Shown here: positions 43,662 through 51,761 of the stretch, one piece after another
How positions within the stretch are numbered: the stretch's first letter is position 1
Layout: each line of letters opens with the position of its first letter
Source of the DNA: Methanocellaceae archaeon UBA148
GTDB taxonomy: Archaea; Halobacteriota; UBA148
Length of the DNA stretch: 64,000 nt
Direction of reading: 5' to 3'
Assembly: GCA_002495885.1 (NCBI GenBank)
Contig: DAHG01000060.1
Span: 30,844-94,843, forward strand
Made by a program: the position numbers and the translations under genes
Notes under the pieces: generated by a model
What the model saw: the letters and a program-made list of their open reading frames with translations, nothing else
Told to the model about the DNA's origin: nothing
Databases searched by the model: none

Positions 43662-44708
43662 TCATCGCCCCATACTAAACAAACTGTTATTTTCTTTTAC
43701 CCAATCCACAAGCTTATTAACACCTTCTCTTGGATTTGCTTCAGGCTTCCATTTCAGTTTCTCTCTAATCTTACCAATATCTGAAATGTAAATCTTTTGA
43801 TCAGATGGCCTCCAATCGTCATAACTGATTTTTGCCCTCATGTCAGTTGAATCTTTTAATAAATCCAAAAGCTCCAGAAGTGAGAGAGTATTTTCTGACC
43901 CTCCGCCTATGTTGAAAACCTCCTGTTTCAAATTACTCTCTATAAACAAATCGTAAGCTTTTACTAAATCATCAACATATAAAACATCCCTCACCTGCTT
44001 TCCATCTCCATAAATGGTAATCGGCTTATTTGTAAGCGTAGCGATAATAAACCAAGCAACCCAGCCCTGGTCTTCAACGCCAAATTGCCTTGTTCCATAT
44101 ATGCAACTCATCCTGAAAATGGCTGTTTTCAAGCCATAAACACGGGCATAATCCTGTACATAAATATCACCTGCAAATTTTGAAGCGCCATAAGGTGTGT
44201 GCTCACACAGGTCTGTTGGGAAGATTTCTTTAATGCCGTTTTTGTACTTTGAGTCGCTAAATACGTATCTTTTTTCTTGCTCGTTCACTGGGATTTGATT
44301 TACGTTGTCCCCATAAACTTTATTGGTAGAGCAGAAGATGACTGACGCATTGGATTTGCGTGCAGCCTCAAGTACGTTGAAAGTCCCCAAAGCATTTATT
44401 TCAAAATCAGTTCTAGGATCTTTGACAGAAGTTGTAACTGCAGTTTGAGCAGCTGCATGTACGATTACATCAGCATCTTTCGAAGCTGTTTCTATTGCCC
44501 CAATATCCCTGATATCTCCTTTGATCCGATTAATATTAGCGTAGCTCTTAAGATAGTTCCAGTTATACAGAGCGTTCGAAGCATCATATCCTAACAACGT
44601 CGCTCTCGATAGATTGTCAAATATGGTCACTTCATCACACTTTTTTGCATAATATTCCGCTACATGGCTTCCGACAAAACCCGCACCACCTGTTACTAAT
44701 ACCTTCAT
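43662..44708 (-). CDS. rfbE: CDP-paratose 2-epimerase (tyvelose epimerase)
   Basis: 348 residues. NAD motif VTGGAGFVGSHVAEYYAKKC; the active site reads STNKVYGD (127-134), with Asn in place of the usual Asp/Glu, which is the mark of the C2 epimerase Tyv. YGASK follows near 170, then SCIYGTRQFGVEDQGWVAWF and GDGKQVRDVLYVDDLVKAYD, all typical for this enzyme. It converts CDP-paratose to CDP-tyvelose and so completes the RfbFGHS pathway encoded at 35316-39411, although separated from it by the flippase and an epimerase gene. Confidence 0.88.
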   Translation of the reverse strand: MKVLVTGGAGFVGSHVAEYYAKKCDEVTIFDNLSRATLLGYDASNALYNWNYLKSYANINRIKGDIRDIGAIETASKDADVIVHAAAQTAVTTSVKDPRTDFEINALGTFNVLEAARKSNASVIFCSTNKVYGDNVNQIPVNEQEKRYVFSDSKYKNGIKEIFPTDLCEHTPYGASKFAGDIYVQDYARVYGLKTAIFRMSCIYGTRQFGVEDQGWVAWFIIATLTNKPITIYGDGKQVRDVLYVDDLVKAYDLFIESNLKQEVFNIGGGSENTLSLLELLDLLKDSTDMRAKISYDDWRPSDQKIYISDIGKIREKLKWKPEANPREGVNKLVDWVKENNSLFSMGR

Positions 44709-44738
44709 ATTATCTCTCCAACAATCTTTTAATAGTCA

Positions 44739-45695
44739 CTATAAATGCCCTGATGTCTCCAAAGTTTCTTCAAACCATCTTATTGTCTTATTTAATCCCT
44801 CTTCCAGATCGACTACAGGTCCCCAGCCCAAGATTTCTTTTGCCTTGGATGTATCTGGACATCTCTGCTTCGGATCATCCTCGGGCAATTTCTTAAATAC
44901 GATCTTTGAATGCGACTTAGTGATACTCCTGATTCTTTCAGCCAATTCAAGTACGGGTATCTCGCTTTGATTGCCCAGATTCACGACTTCGCCTCTCATA
45001 TCCTGTGAGAGCATTGCCCCATATAGGCCCTCCACCATGTCAGATACATAACAAAAACTTCTCGTTTGAGAGCCATCACCGTAGACCGTAATTGGTTCAT
45101 CTGCCATGGCCTGAGTTATGAAGTTAGGGATTGCTCTACCATCATCCTTCCTCATCCTTTGCCCATAAGTGTTAAATATCCGAACAATTCGCACGTTTAG
45201 ATCATACTTACGATGATAAGCCATCGTTAACGCCTCAGCAAACCTCTTAGACTCATCATAACAACTTCTTGGACCGATCGGATTTACGTTGCCCCAATAA
45301 TCTTCCCGCTGCGGATGTATTGCCGGGTCACCATAAACCTCAGATGTTGATGCTAGCAAGAGCGCTGCCCCCTTTTCTTTGGCCAACTCCAGTGTATTAT
45401 GAGTGCCTAATGAGCCTGCCAATAATGTCTCTATCGGCAATCGTTGATAATCCACTGGACTGGCAGGACTCGCCAGATGGAAAATATGGTCGATTTTTTC
45501 CGTGATTTTCAAGGGCTGGATTATATCTCGTTTTAAGTAAGTGAACCTAACATCACTCAGCAAGTGATGGATATTATTCTCATTTCCCGTAGATAAATCA
45601 TCAAGACATATGACCTTATGACCTTCAACCAGCAGTTTTTCACATAGATGTGAACCTATAAATCCTGCCCCACCCGTTACAAGCACTGTTTTCAT
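44739..45695 (-). CDS. uxs: UDP-glucuronate decarboxylase (UDP-xylose synthase)
   Basis: 318 residues. VTGGAGFIGSHLCEKLLVEG, then the UXS-specific HLASPASPVDYQRLPIETLL, ASTSEVYGDPAIHPQREDYW, GNVNPIGPRSCYDESKRFAE and GDGSQTRSFCYVSDMVEGLY. The Arg and Glu positions used for decarboxylation lie in these blocks. It turns UDP-glucuronate into UDP-xylose; the UDP-glucose dehydrogenase encoded at 47822 supplies the substrate. Confidence 0.92.
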   Translation of the reverse strand: MKTVLVTGGAGFIGSHLCEKLLVEGHKVICLDDLSTGNENNIHHLLSDVRFTYLKRDIIQPLKITEKIDHIFHLASPASPVDYQRLPIETLLAGSLGTHNTLELAKEKGAALLLASTSEVYGDPAIHPQREDYWGNVNPIGPRSCYDESKRFAEALTMAYHRKYDLNVRIVRIFNTYGQRMRKDDGRAIPNFITQAMADEPITVYGDGSQTRSFCYVSDMVEGLYGAMLSQDMRGEVVNLGNQSEIPVLELAERIRSITKSHSKIVFKKLPEDDPKQRCPDTSKAKEILGWGPVVDLEEGLNKTIRWFEETLETSGHL

Positions 45696-46812
45696 TTTAT
45701 TTATTCACCGCCTGCGATCAAATTTTCAGCACCTTAATTTTTTAACCTATCAAGATTAATATTAAATCTCCTAATTTCTATTATACCTTTTCCGTGAATC
45801 GTTCAGCATTTATCGCATCTTTGAGATTGCTTATCGCTCAACTATATCTTGAGTCCTATAAACGACTTTCCTATCAACGCCAATTATTTTTAAATTGTTG
45901 GCAGATGGTTCTAATAAGTTAAAACCATTCTTTTTAGGAATATGAAAAAAGATAGAGCACATTTAAAAAAAGGATATGTAAGAAAAATAACCGAGGATAC
46001 AGACGGTTCAGCCACATGTTCTGATGAGGATGTCAGGAAAAAATAATCGAGGGGAAAATAACAGATGAAACAGATGGTTCAGCAGTATATATCAATGAGA
46101 TTGTCATTGGTTTTGGCTTGATGGCTTGTAAAGAAGGTACGAATGAAGCCATGCATATACATACAAGTATGGGACCCGCATCAAGTTCGTCAAAGTAAAG
46201 ATAGAAGACAGGCTTTAATGGAAATTTATCATAATTACCCACCTAATTGTTCAGTTGACCGAACCCATATTGCTATATGTGTCCACCCAGAGAATCATCG
46301 AAAGGGTCAGCCCGCCCATATTAATGTGGAAGGCATATCTAAAAAATACAAGTGACAGTTACTTCATTGATAAATTCATTAAAAATCATCCTCGATCATA
46401 TGCCAATTCCTTTTAAAAATGGGATTGGCAAAGGAAAACCATATAAGATTGCTGTTTTTGACTATATCGTTGACAACATTATATTATTTCTTAGAGATCA
46501 AAACGTTTTTCAGGATTTTCCTATACTTAAGCTCAGAACATTTAATAATCCTTCTTGTTATGAACCAATTAAAGACAGAGTTACAAAACTTAAAATCGGG
46601 AAAACCTCCAAATTAATTTATCCGTTTGAGCAGCCCATTTCGAACAGTTAGGTCGGAGATTATTCAAAACCAATGAAGAAGCCAAGTTCTAAAGATTTTT
46701 GGATCCACTCAGAAAAAAGGACCTCAAAGTATGCGATACAAGGCATTTTTTGCCAAAAAACTTAATTAAACTTTAGCGATTACCTTTTAGATCATATGTT
46801 TTGATCTGCTAT
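45696..46812. other. 1.1-kb gene-poor region with decayed frames
   Basis: No intact gene of recognisable family. Around 45984-46034 and 46055-46106 two related stretches (both starting aaaataac and containing ggttcagc) form a degenerate 71-base direct repeat. Short frames at 46143-46355 and 46352-46651 are listed separately as a probable transposase relic. The left end should hold the promoter of the uxs gene. Overall it looks like a graveyard between two functional sugar operons. Confidence 0.45.
46352..46651 (+). pseudogene. Possible DDE-transposase N-terminal remnant
   Basis: Open frame of 99 codons beginning at GTG 46352, overlapping the end of a 70-codon frame (46143-46355). The stretch MPIPFKNGIGKGKPYKIAVF followed by FPILKLRTFNNPSCYEPIKD and RVTKLK resembles the N-terminal region of IS4/IS5-type transposases (a G-R-P-Y block, then PSYxTIxxR). 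No DDE catalytic part follows. I rate it a fragment, not a gene. Confidence 0.3.
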
Positions 46813-47841
46813 TTAGAATTCTATTGTTGACGAGTCACCTATGTTGAGCGTATTTGGTTTGCCAGCGAGACTGACTGCATCCCCAAGTATACTTGTTTGG
46901 AGATTCATATTTATTATCTTTGCACAAGAGCCCAAGATACTGTCAGCAATGATAGAATTTTTGACAACGGTATCGTCAGCGATAGACACATCTGGACCGA
47001 TGACAGAGTTAACTATTTCCACACCATATCCGACAGCTACTGGTGGAATTATAATAGAATTAGTGGAGCGTATTATGTCTCTTGGATTTTCGGCCAGTAA
47101 CAACCGATTTACCTCCAACAAGGTGTCCGCCCTACCGCAATCATACCAGTCATGTACATGAAATGTTTTTAGCATTGCACCTGCTTCTACCATGATTTGT
47201 AGAGCATCAGTAAGCTGGTATTCTCCCTCTTTTTTGATATCATTACTAATCAGCTTTTCCAGCGACTCAAAGAGTAGGGGCGTATCATCTATGATGTAGA
47301 TGCCAGCTATACCAAGATCTGATGTAGATAGTTTTGGCTTTTCCTCCAGCTTGAATATCGTTCCTTCATCGTCCAGATATACAACACCATAATATTGTGG
47401 CATGTCAACGATCTTGACACCTATTGAACCGGAACATTCACCATTTTTTTCATGAAACTTTAAGAATTTTTTATAGCCTGCCTTGAAGATCATATCACCC
47501 AGGGCAATCATAATGGGTGAGTCTCCAATAACATCCTTTGTGATATATATGGAATGACCCAAACCAAGTGGTTTATCCTGAGTGACATAGGAGATTTTGC
47601 CAAAGCAAGAAGAATAGTTCGCATCTATGTAAGAGATGGCCTTATCTTTCATGTATCCAACGACTATGACCAACTCTTCCGCCTGAACATCGATCAATCG
47701 ATCAAGAATATGTCCGATGATCGGCTTGCCAGCCACGGATACCATCGATTTTGGTTTTGTAAGCGTATGAGGGTACAGCCTTTTGCCAACACCAGCAGCA
47801 GGAATTACTACTTTTATTTGATCACCAACACAGCCCGTCAT
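46813..47841 (-). CDS. Sugar-phosphate nucleotidyltransferase with beta-helix domain
   Basis: 342 residues from the ATG at 47841; the first in-frame ATG at 47883 would overlap the ugd gene by 62 bases. The catalytic domain has VVIPAAGVGKRLYPHTLTKP, KSMVSVAGKPIIGHILDRLI and IMIALGDMIFKAGYKKFLKF. From about 250 hexapeptide repeats appear (SIIIPPVAVGYGVEIVNSVI, then SVIGPDVSIADDTVVKNSII). This matches the long archaeal UTP/dTTP:sugar-1-phosphate enzymes. Supplying UDP-glucose to Ugd next door is a fair inference. Confidence 0.82.
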   Translation of the reverse strand: MTGCVGDQIKVVIPAAGVGKRLYPHTLTKPKSMVSVAGKPIIGHILDRLIDVQAEELVIVVGYMKDKAISYIDANYSSCFGKISYVTQDKPLGLGHSIYITKDVIGDSPIMIALGDMIFKAGYKKFLKFHEKNGECSGSIGVKIVDMPQYYGVVYLDDEGTIFKLEEKPKLSTSDLGIAGIYIIDDTPLLFESLEKLISNDIKKEGEYQLTDALQIMVEAGAMLKTFHVHDWYDCGRADTLLEVNRLLLAENPRDIIRSTNSIIIPPVAVGYGVEIVNSVIGPDVSIADDTVVKNSIIADSILGSCAKIINMNLQTSILGDAVSLAGKPNTLNIGDSSTIEF

Positions 47842-49132
47842 AATCGATGCCCTCTCTGGAAGAGATAACTTTTCTTCCGTCAATGACTACCTTGTTTTTC
47901 ATAACATCAAATTCATGATCCAATTTTTTAAACTCTTCCCATTCAGTCACTACTAAACACGCATCCGCATTTCTGAGCGATTCCTCAGCGCCAGTGCAGT
48001 ACTCGATGTCGGGGAAGATTGAGCGCATATTTTCGTTAGCCAAAGGATCATAGACAGAAACCCTGACATTTTTGTCCAGCAACATGCGGATTATTGGAAT
48101 CGCCCTGGACTCTCGTATGTCATCAGTGTCATTCTTGAAGGCAAGACCCAATACAGCAACCTTCTTGCCTTTCAAGGAAGGCAGTTTTCTTTCGAGGAGT
48201 TTAATCATCCTTTTTGGCTGCTCCTCATTAACATTCATCACAGCCTTCAGAAGTGTGGGATCGTAGCCAATTTCCTTTGCCTTGTGGATGAGCGCGTTCA
48301 CATCCTTTGGAAAACAGCTGCCACCAAATCCAACACCGGCTCGTAAGAAGTGCGGCGATAGTCTGTGATCCATGCCGACGGCACGCATGACCTCATAGGT
48401 ATCTATGCCAAACTCTTTACAGATGTTGCCAATCTCATTTGCGAAGGAAATCTTTGTGGAAAGAAGTGCGTTAGAGGTGTATTTGACCATCTCTGCCGCG
48501 ACAAGGCTCATCCTTAGGATTGGGGGGCATTTTTCGCCGTAGAACTCCCGATAGAATTCTTCCAGAGCGTCTCCTGCGGATTTATCGCTCTCACCTATTA
48601 CAATTCGATCAGGGTTCAAGGTATCATAGACTGCGTTGCCTTCTCTCAAAAACTCTGGGCTCATGCATAGCCCAAAATCTGATCCAACTTCTTTACCAGA
48701 GTATTTTTCTATAGCTGGTTTGACAATTTCTTCGGTTGTACCCGGAGCTACGGTGCTTTTTACTACAACTAGATGGCCATCTTTATCCTTTAGGGCTTCA
48801 CCTATTTCCTTAGCAGAAGATTTGATGAATCCGAGATCGATGCTCCCGTCTGCTTTACTTGGCGTTCCCACAGCAATGAAAGTGATATCAGAGTCCAGGA
48901 TTGCCTCTCTCCTCCCTGCTATTACCCTTAGATTGCCTTTTTTCACAACCTCCGCCAAAATGGGGTTCAGGTCCTTCTCATAAAAAGGTGCCTTCCCAGC
49001 ATGTATCATTTCGACTTTCTTGGGATCATGCGTGGAGACCAGGACGTCAAAACCTTTATGGGCAAAGCAAGCTGCGCTAACTAAGCCAACAAAGCCCATC
49101 CCAATAACAGATATTCGTTTCATGTCCTTCAC
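47822..49132 (-). CDS. ugd: UDP-glucose 6-dehydrogenase
   Basis: 436 residues. N-terminal NAD domain ISVIGMGFVGLVSAACFAHK (7-26), ITFIAVGTPSKADGSIDLGF, the middle domain SALLSTKISFANEIGNICKE-like helix, and the catalytic Cys273 in GGSCFPKDVNAL. The C-terminal UDP-binding domain has VAVLGLAFKNDTDDIRESRA. It oxidises UDP-glucose to UDP-glucuronate in two NAD-dependent steps. With Uxs at 44739 it gives UDP-xylose. The start overlaps the neighbouring nucleotidyltransferase-cupin gene by four bases. Confidence 0.93.
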   Translation of the reverse strand: MKDMKRISVIGMGFVGLVSAACFAHKGFDVLVSTHDPKKVEMIHAGKAPFYEKDLNPILAEVVKKGNLRVIAGRREAILDSDITFIAVGTPSKADGSIDLGFIKSSAKEIGEALKDKDGHLVVVKSTVAPGTTEEIVKPAIEKYSGKEVGSDFGLCMSPEFLREGNAVYDTLNPDRIVIGESDKSAGDALEEFYREFYGEKCPPILRMSLVAAEMVKYTSNALLSTKISFANEIGNICKEFGIDTYEVMRAVGMDHRLSPHFLRAGVGFGGSCFPKDVNALIHKAKEIGYDPTLLKAVMNVNEEQPKRMIKLLERKLPSLKGKKVAVLGLAFKNDTDDIRESRAIPIIRMLLDKNVRVSVYDPLANENMRSIFPDIEYCTGAEESLRNADACLVVTEWEEFKKLDHEFDVMKNKVVIDGRKVISSREGIDYDGLCW

Positions 49133-50124
49133 CGCTTGTAAAAATCCTTTAACCTTACTGTATCGTCTGGATCTGGAGTAGACACCTCGTGAATTAGCGT
49201 GTTCTCCAAGGCGACGATCGTGTGAGGAGTATTCGGTTTTATCCGAATGGTATCATTCCGCCCGAATCGCTCCCTTCTATCCTCAAATTCAATGTAACCT
49301 GAGCCGCCCATTATAAACATGGTTTCGTCCTTTCGCTCGTGATAATGATATGATGTTTTATAGGCTTCTTTGATGAACAATTCCTTGGTCAAATACTTAT
49401 CGGTGGAGATCAAAATCTTCTCGTATCCCCATGGCTTATCTTCTCTATTGGCATACTCTTTTTTGATTTCCTCTAGGTCCTTTGTCGTATCAATAGAGCT
49501 CCATAGCAGGCCATCTTCTTTGTAATAACCCAGTTTGCCTGAATCAGCCAGCATGGGAAATACGGTTTTCTCTATATTACCACCTTCAAAGTCATCAAAG
49601 CATGAAGAACAACCCTTTTTAAAACAATAGATGCCACCATTTATGTAATGCTCCAAAAAGGGCTTCTCCCGGAAAGACTTGATACTATCCTCACCAAGAG
49701 CCACCACCCCGTAAGGGCTTCTCATTTTCGTGACAAACATAGTTGCAATGAAGTCGGAGTTTTGAAATATGGTGATCATCTTTTTCAAATTTAGATCTGC
49801 AATAACATCACCATTCATAATAGCCACATCCTCTTCAACAGAGGCAAGACCCATTTTTATGGCGTTTAGGGTGCCAAGCGGTTCATCTTCGACGATATAA
49901 TCGACTTTCACCCCTTTGTACTCGGAGCCGTATCTCTCCATGATTTTTTCACTCAGATAGCCAGTCAATAATACCACATTATCGATTCCAGCAGATAAAA
50001 AGCCCAATAGCTGATTATCCAAAATAGTATATCCTTCCTTGAGTTCGATAAGGGATTTTGGCATCTCGGACGTAAAAGGTCTAAGACGTTTGCCATGACC
50101 ACCGCAAAGGACCATTCCAATCAT
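49129..50124 (-). CDS. Nucleotidyltransferase-cupin fusion (sugar-phosphate enzyme)
   Basis: 331 residues. Residues 1-215 form a nucleotidyltransferase (MVLCGGHGKRLRPFTSEMPK, VAIMNGDVIADLNLKKMITI, SPYGVVALGEDSIKSF). From about 225 a cupin of the mannose-6-phosphate-isomerase type II group follows (KPWGYEKILISTDKYLTKEL, YHYHERKDETMFIMGGSGYI, IRIKPNTPHTIVALE) with the metal-binding His/Glu set. The order matches ManC-like bifunctional enzymes but the protein is shorter (ManC about 470). A ribosome binding site AAAGGA precedes the ATG. It may make and feed a GDP- or UDP-sugar; the exact reaction is open. Confidence 0.82.
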   Translation of the reverse strand: MIGMVLCGGHGKRLRPFTSEMPKSLIELKEGYTILDNQLLGFLSAGIDNVVLLTGYLSEKIMERYGSEYKGVKVDYIVEDEPLGTLNAIKMGLASVEEDVAIMNGDVIADLNLKKMITIFQNSDFIATMFVTKMRSPYGVVALGEDSIKSFREKPFLEHYINGGIYCFKKGCSSCFDDFEGGNIEKTVFPMLADSGKLGYYKEDGLLWSSIDTTKDLEEIKKEYANREDKPWGYEKILISTDKYLTKELFIKEAYKTSYHYHERKDETMFIMGGSGYIEFEDRRERFGRNDTIRIKPNTPHTIVALENTLIHEVSTPDPDDTVRLKDFYKR

Positions 50125-50550
50125 GATGACATCCTTTTACACAAGACATCTTAAGCATTATGTCTTAAATGTATTAATGTCACCGTTTACGTAAAACTAT
50201 CTTCTTCATTGATTATGTAGATAGACAAATTCATCCTTGTTTTCTGCAATCTTTTCTAACGCTTCAATAAGTTTTTTTTTCAGTTTGGGTATCCATTTCA
50301 GTTATATCACTCCAAAGAATCTAAAATCGAATTTCATACGGATAATCGGATATTAAGAATTCATTAAGAATTCCGTATAACATATGCGGTTATGAGAAGC
50401 TCGCAGTTAGGCGAATTTTGGAAAATCAAACGAAGTGCAGATTTTCCTCATAACCGCTGTTAGGCGTGTTCGTCAGAACCGAGGCAAGTAGTACCGAAGA
50501 GTTTTGTCCAGCCCCGACAACATTTCTGATCTAAACCACAAGAGAAACCA
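50125..50550. other. Intergenic region with direct repeat and attC-like palindrome
   Basis: No coding frame of note. It holds an 11-base tandem repeat (attaagaattc twice, 50352-50373) and, directly after, a nested inverted repeat listed separately. The region separates the glycan island from the housekeeping genes. Confidence 0.5.
50375..50465. repeat. Nested inverted repeat resembling an integron attC site
   Basis: Outer arms GTATAAC (50375-50381) and GTTAGGC (50459-50465) are partly complementary and fit the ends of attC (RYYYAAC / GTTRRRY best on the minus strand, where the first is GCCTAAC). Next, GCGGTTATGAG (50386-50396) pairs perfectly with CTCATAACCGC (50447-50457). Inside, GGAAAATC (50420-50427) pairs with GATTTTCC (50440-50447). 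A second GTTAGGC lies at 50406-50412. No integrase gene is in the window, and the spacers are uneven, so the attC reading is tentative. Confidence 0.35.
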
Positions 50551-50967
50551 TTAATCGCTATTTATTTTTATACGATACAAATAGAAAACTGCACTTCCAT
50601 AATTTATCAACTTTGACTCATCAAAATATTTAGTGAGGTCCGTCTTTTCAGATGCGAATGGCCTTATGATTACGTCTGCACCCACTCTCCTTGCGACGGA
50701 TGCGATCGCATGCTGAATTTCCACTGGTGGCCGAATAGAGTAAATCAAGCTTGCACCTTCGTATATGTGAATGTTTGGATCAAATATGTCGTCTCTGATG
50801 AAAGTGATGCCTTTCATAGAGAGGTCAGAGGTATCGGTCGCAATTATCTCCATGTGATCCTTTAGCAGAAGTGCCACCTCTGGATGCTTTCCTATACCCA
50901 CCTCTATGACTTTTCCCCTATAGGAAGATGCGATATATTCTGCTAAATCTTTATGACCCCTAAACAT
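50551..50967 (-). CDS. UPF0146 family protein, Rossmann-like
   Basis: 138 residues from the ATG at 50967 (MFRGHKDLAEYIASSYRGKV); the longer frame to 51009 adds a non-conserved leader. The protein has a short SAM-methyltransferase-like core, VIEVGIGKHPEVALLLKDHM and IIATDTSDLSMKGITFIRDD, then SLIYSIRPPVEIQHAIASVA, the conserved signature of this archaeal family. It lacks the C-terminal half of a methyltransferase. No biochemical role is established. The family is found mainly in euryarchaea. Confidence 0.82.
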   Translation of the reverse strand: MFRGHKDLAEYIASSYRGKVIEVGIGKHPEVALLLKDHMEIIATDTSDLSMKGITFIRDDIFDPNIHIYEGASLIYSIRPPVEIQHAIASVARRVGADVIIRPFASEKTDLTKYFDESKLINYGSAVFYLYRIKINSD

Positions 50968-51146
50968 GATTACTACCATGCACCTTGAAGTGATTTCAAT
51001 AGAATACAATAGAGAAGATAGATGAGATTACTTAAAACCGTTCGTACTCCAGAGAATACTTATATTGATGTAGAGTTATATCCGCCTAAGATAAACTTCG
51101 TTTATGTAAAATCGGAGTTTTATAATAAGATAAGAGAAAGAGACCT

Positions 51147-51314
51147 ATGTATGATTTCGATCGACGAACTCCATTGAAATATCCTCCTAGAGAGGTTGAA
51201 AAAAGATGGTTAGATCACTGCCCAAATAAGAGGTGCATGATATCTTTTTCGCTGAGCAGATTTGATGTTTATAATAAAAAAAATAAAAAGGAGTGCACTC
51301 CCATAAAAAAGTGA
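51147..51314 (+). CDS. 55-residue ORF ahead of the acetyltransferase gene
   Basis: A frame from ATG 51147 to TGA 51312-51314 ends seven bases before the RimI-type gene at 51321, an operon-like spacing. It begins MYDFDRRTPLKYPPREVEKR and contains HCPNKRC (Cys25, Cys30), with a basic tail. The composition is protein-like and soluble. An AT-rich ttttataataag upstream (about 51117-51128) could be the TATA box. Family not recognised; could be a small nucleic-acid-binding protein or a chance frame. Confidence 0.4.
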   Translation: MYDFDRRTPLKYPPREVEKRWLDHCPNKRCMISFSLSRFDVYNKKNKKECTPIKK

Positions 51315-51320
51315 GATGCT

Positions 51321-51761
51321 ATGTTTTTGATTAGGCAATTTACTCCAAAGGACTTTCAGCAAGTGATCTCCATAGAAAAGGATGCCTTTAGGGAACATGA
51401 CCCATTTTTGTATATGAAGCTATATGAGATGAGTTCAGAGGGATTTTTAGTTGCGGAGAAAGATGGCATTATAGCGGGATTCGTGGTCGGAATACTAATA
51501 TCCGATATTGAAGGAAAAATATTCTCTATTGCAGTCAACAAAAAAAACAGAGGGTGCGGAGTGGCCACATTATTAATAAAAACGCTCTTAAATACATTCC
51601 GAAAAAAAGGAGTTACAAATGTAGAACTAGAGGTAAGAAAAAGTAATCTAATAGCACAGGAATTGTACCAAAAGTTAGGCTTCTATGTGATTGGTATGGC
51701 CCCAAGATACTATTGCGATGGAGAGAGTGCAATTATAATGAGAAAGATTATAAATCACTAG
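51321..51761 (+). CDS. rimI: GNAT N-acetyltransferase, archaeal RimI/Ard1-like
   Basis: 146 residues. The GNAT fold shows FTPKDFQQVISIEKDAFREH, LVAEKDGIIAGFVVGILISD, the acetyl-CoA loop VNKKNRGCGVATLLIKTLLN (R/Q-x-x-G-x-G/A) and LEVRKSNLIAQELYQKLGFY, a full set for the RimI/Naa10 branch. It acetylates protein N-termini (family knowledge). Its 3' end overlaps that of dnaG by 14 bases in convergent orientation. Confidence 0.85.
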   Translation: MFLIRQFTPKDFQQVISIEKDAFREHDPFLYMKLYEMSSEGFLVAEKDGIIAGFVVGILISDIEGKIFSIAVNKKNRGCGVATLLIKTLLNTFRKKGVTNVELEVRKSNLIAQELYQKLGFYVIGMAPRYYCDGESAIIMRKIINH

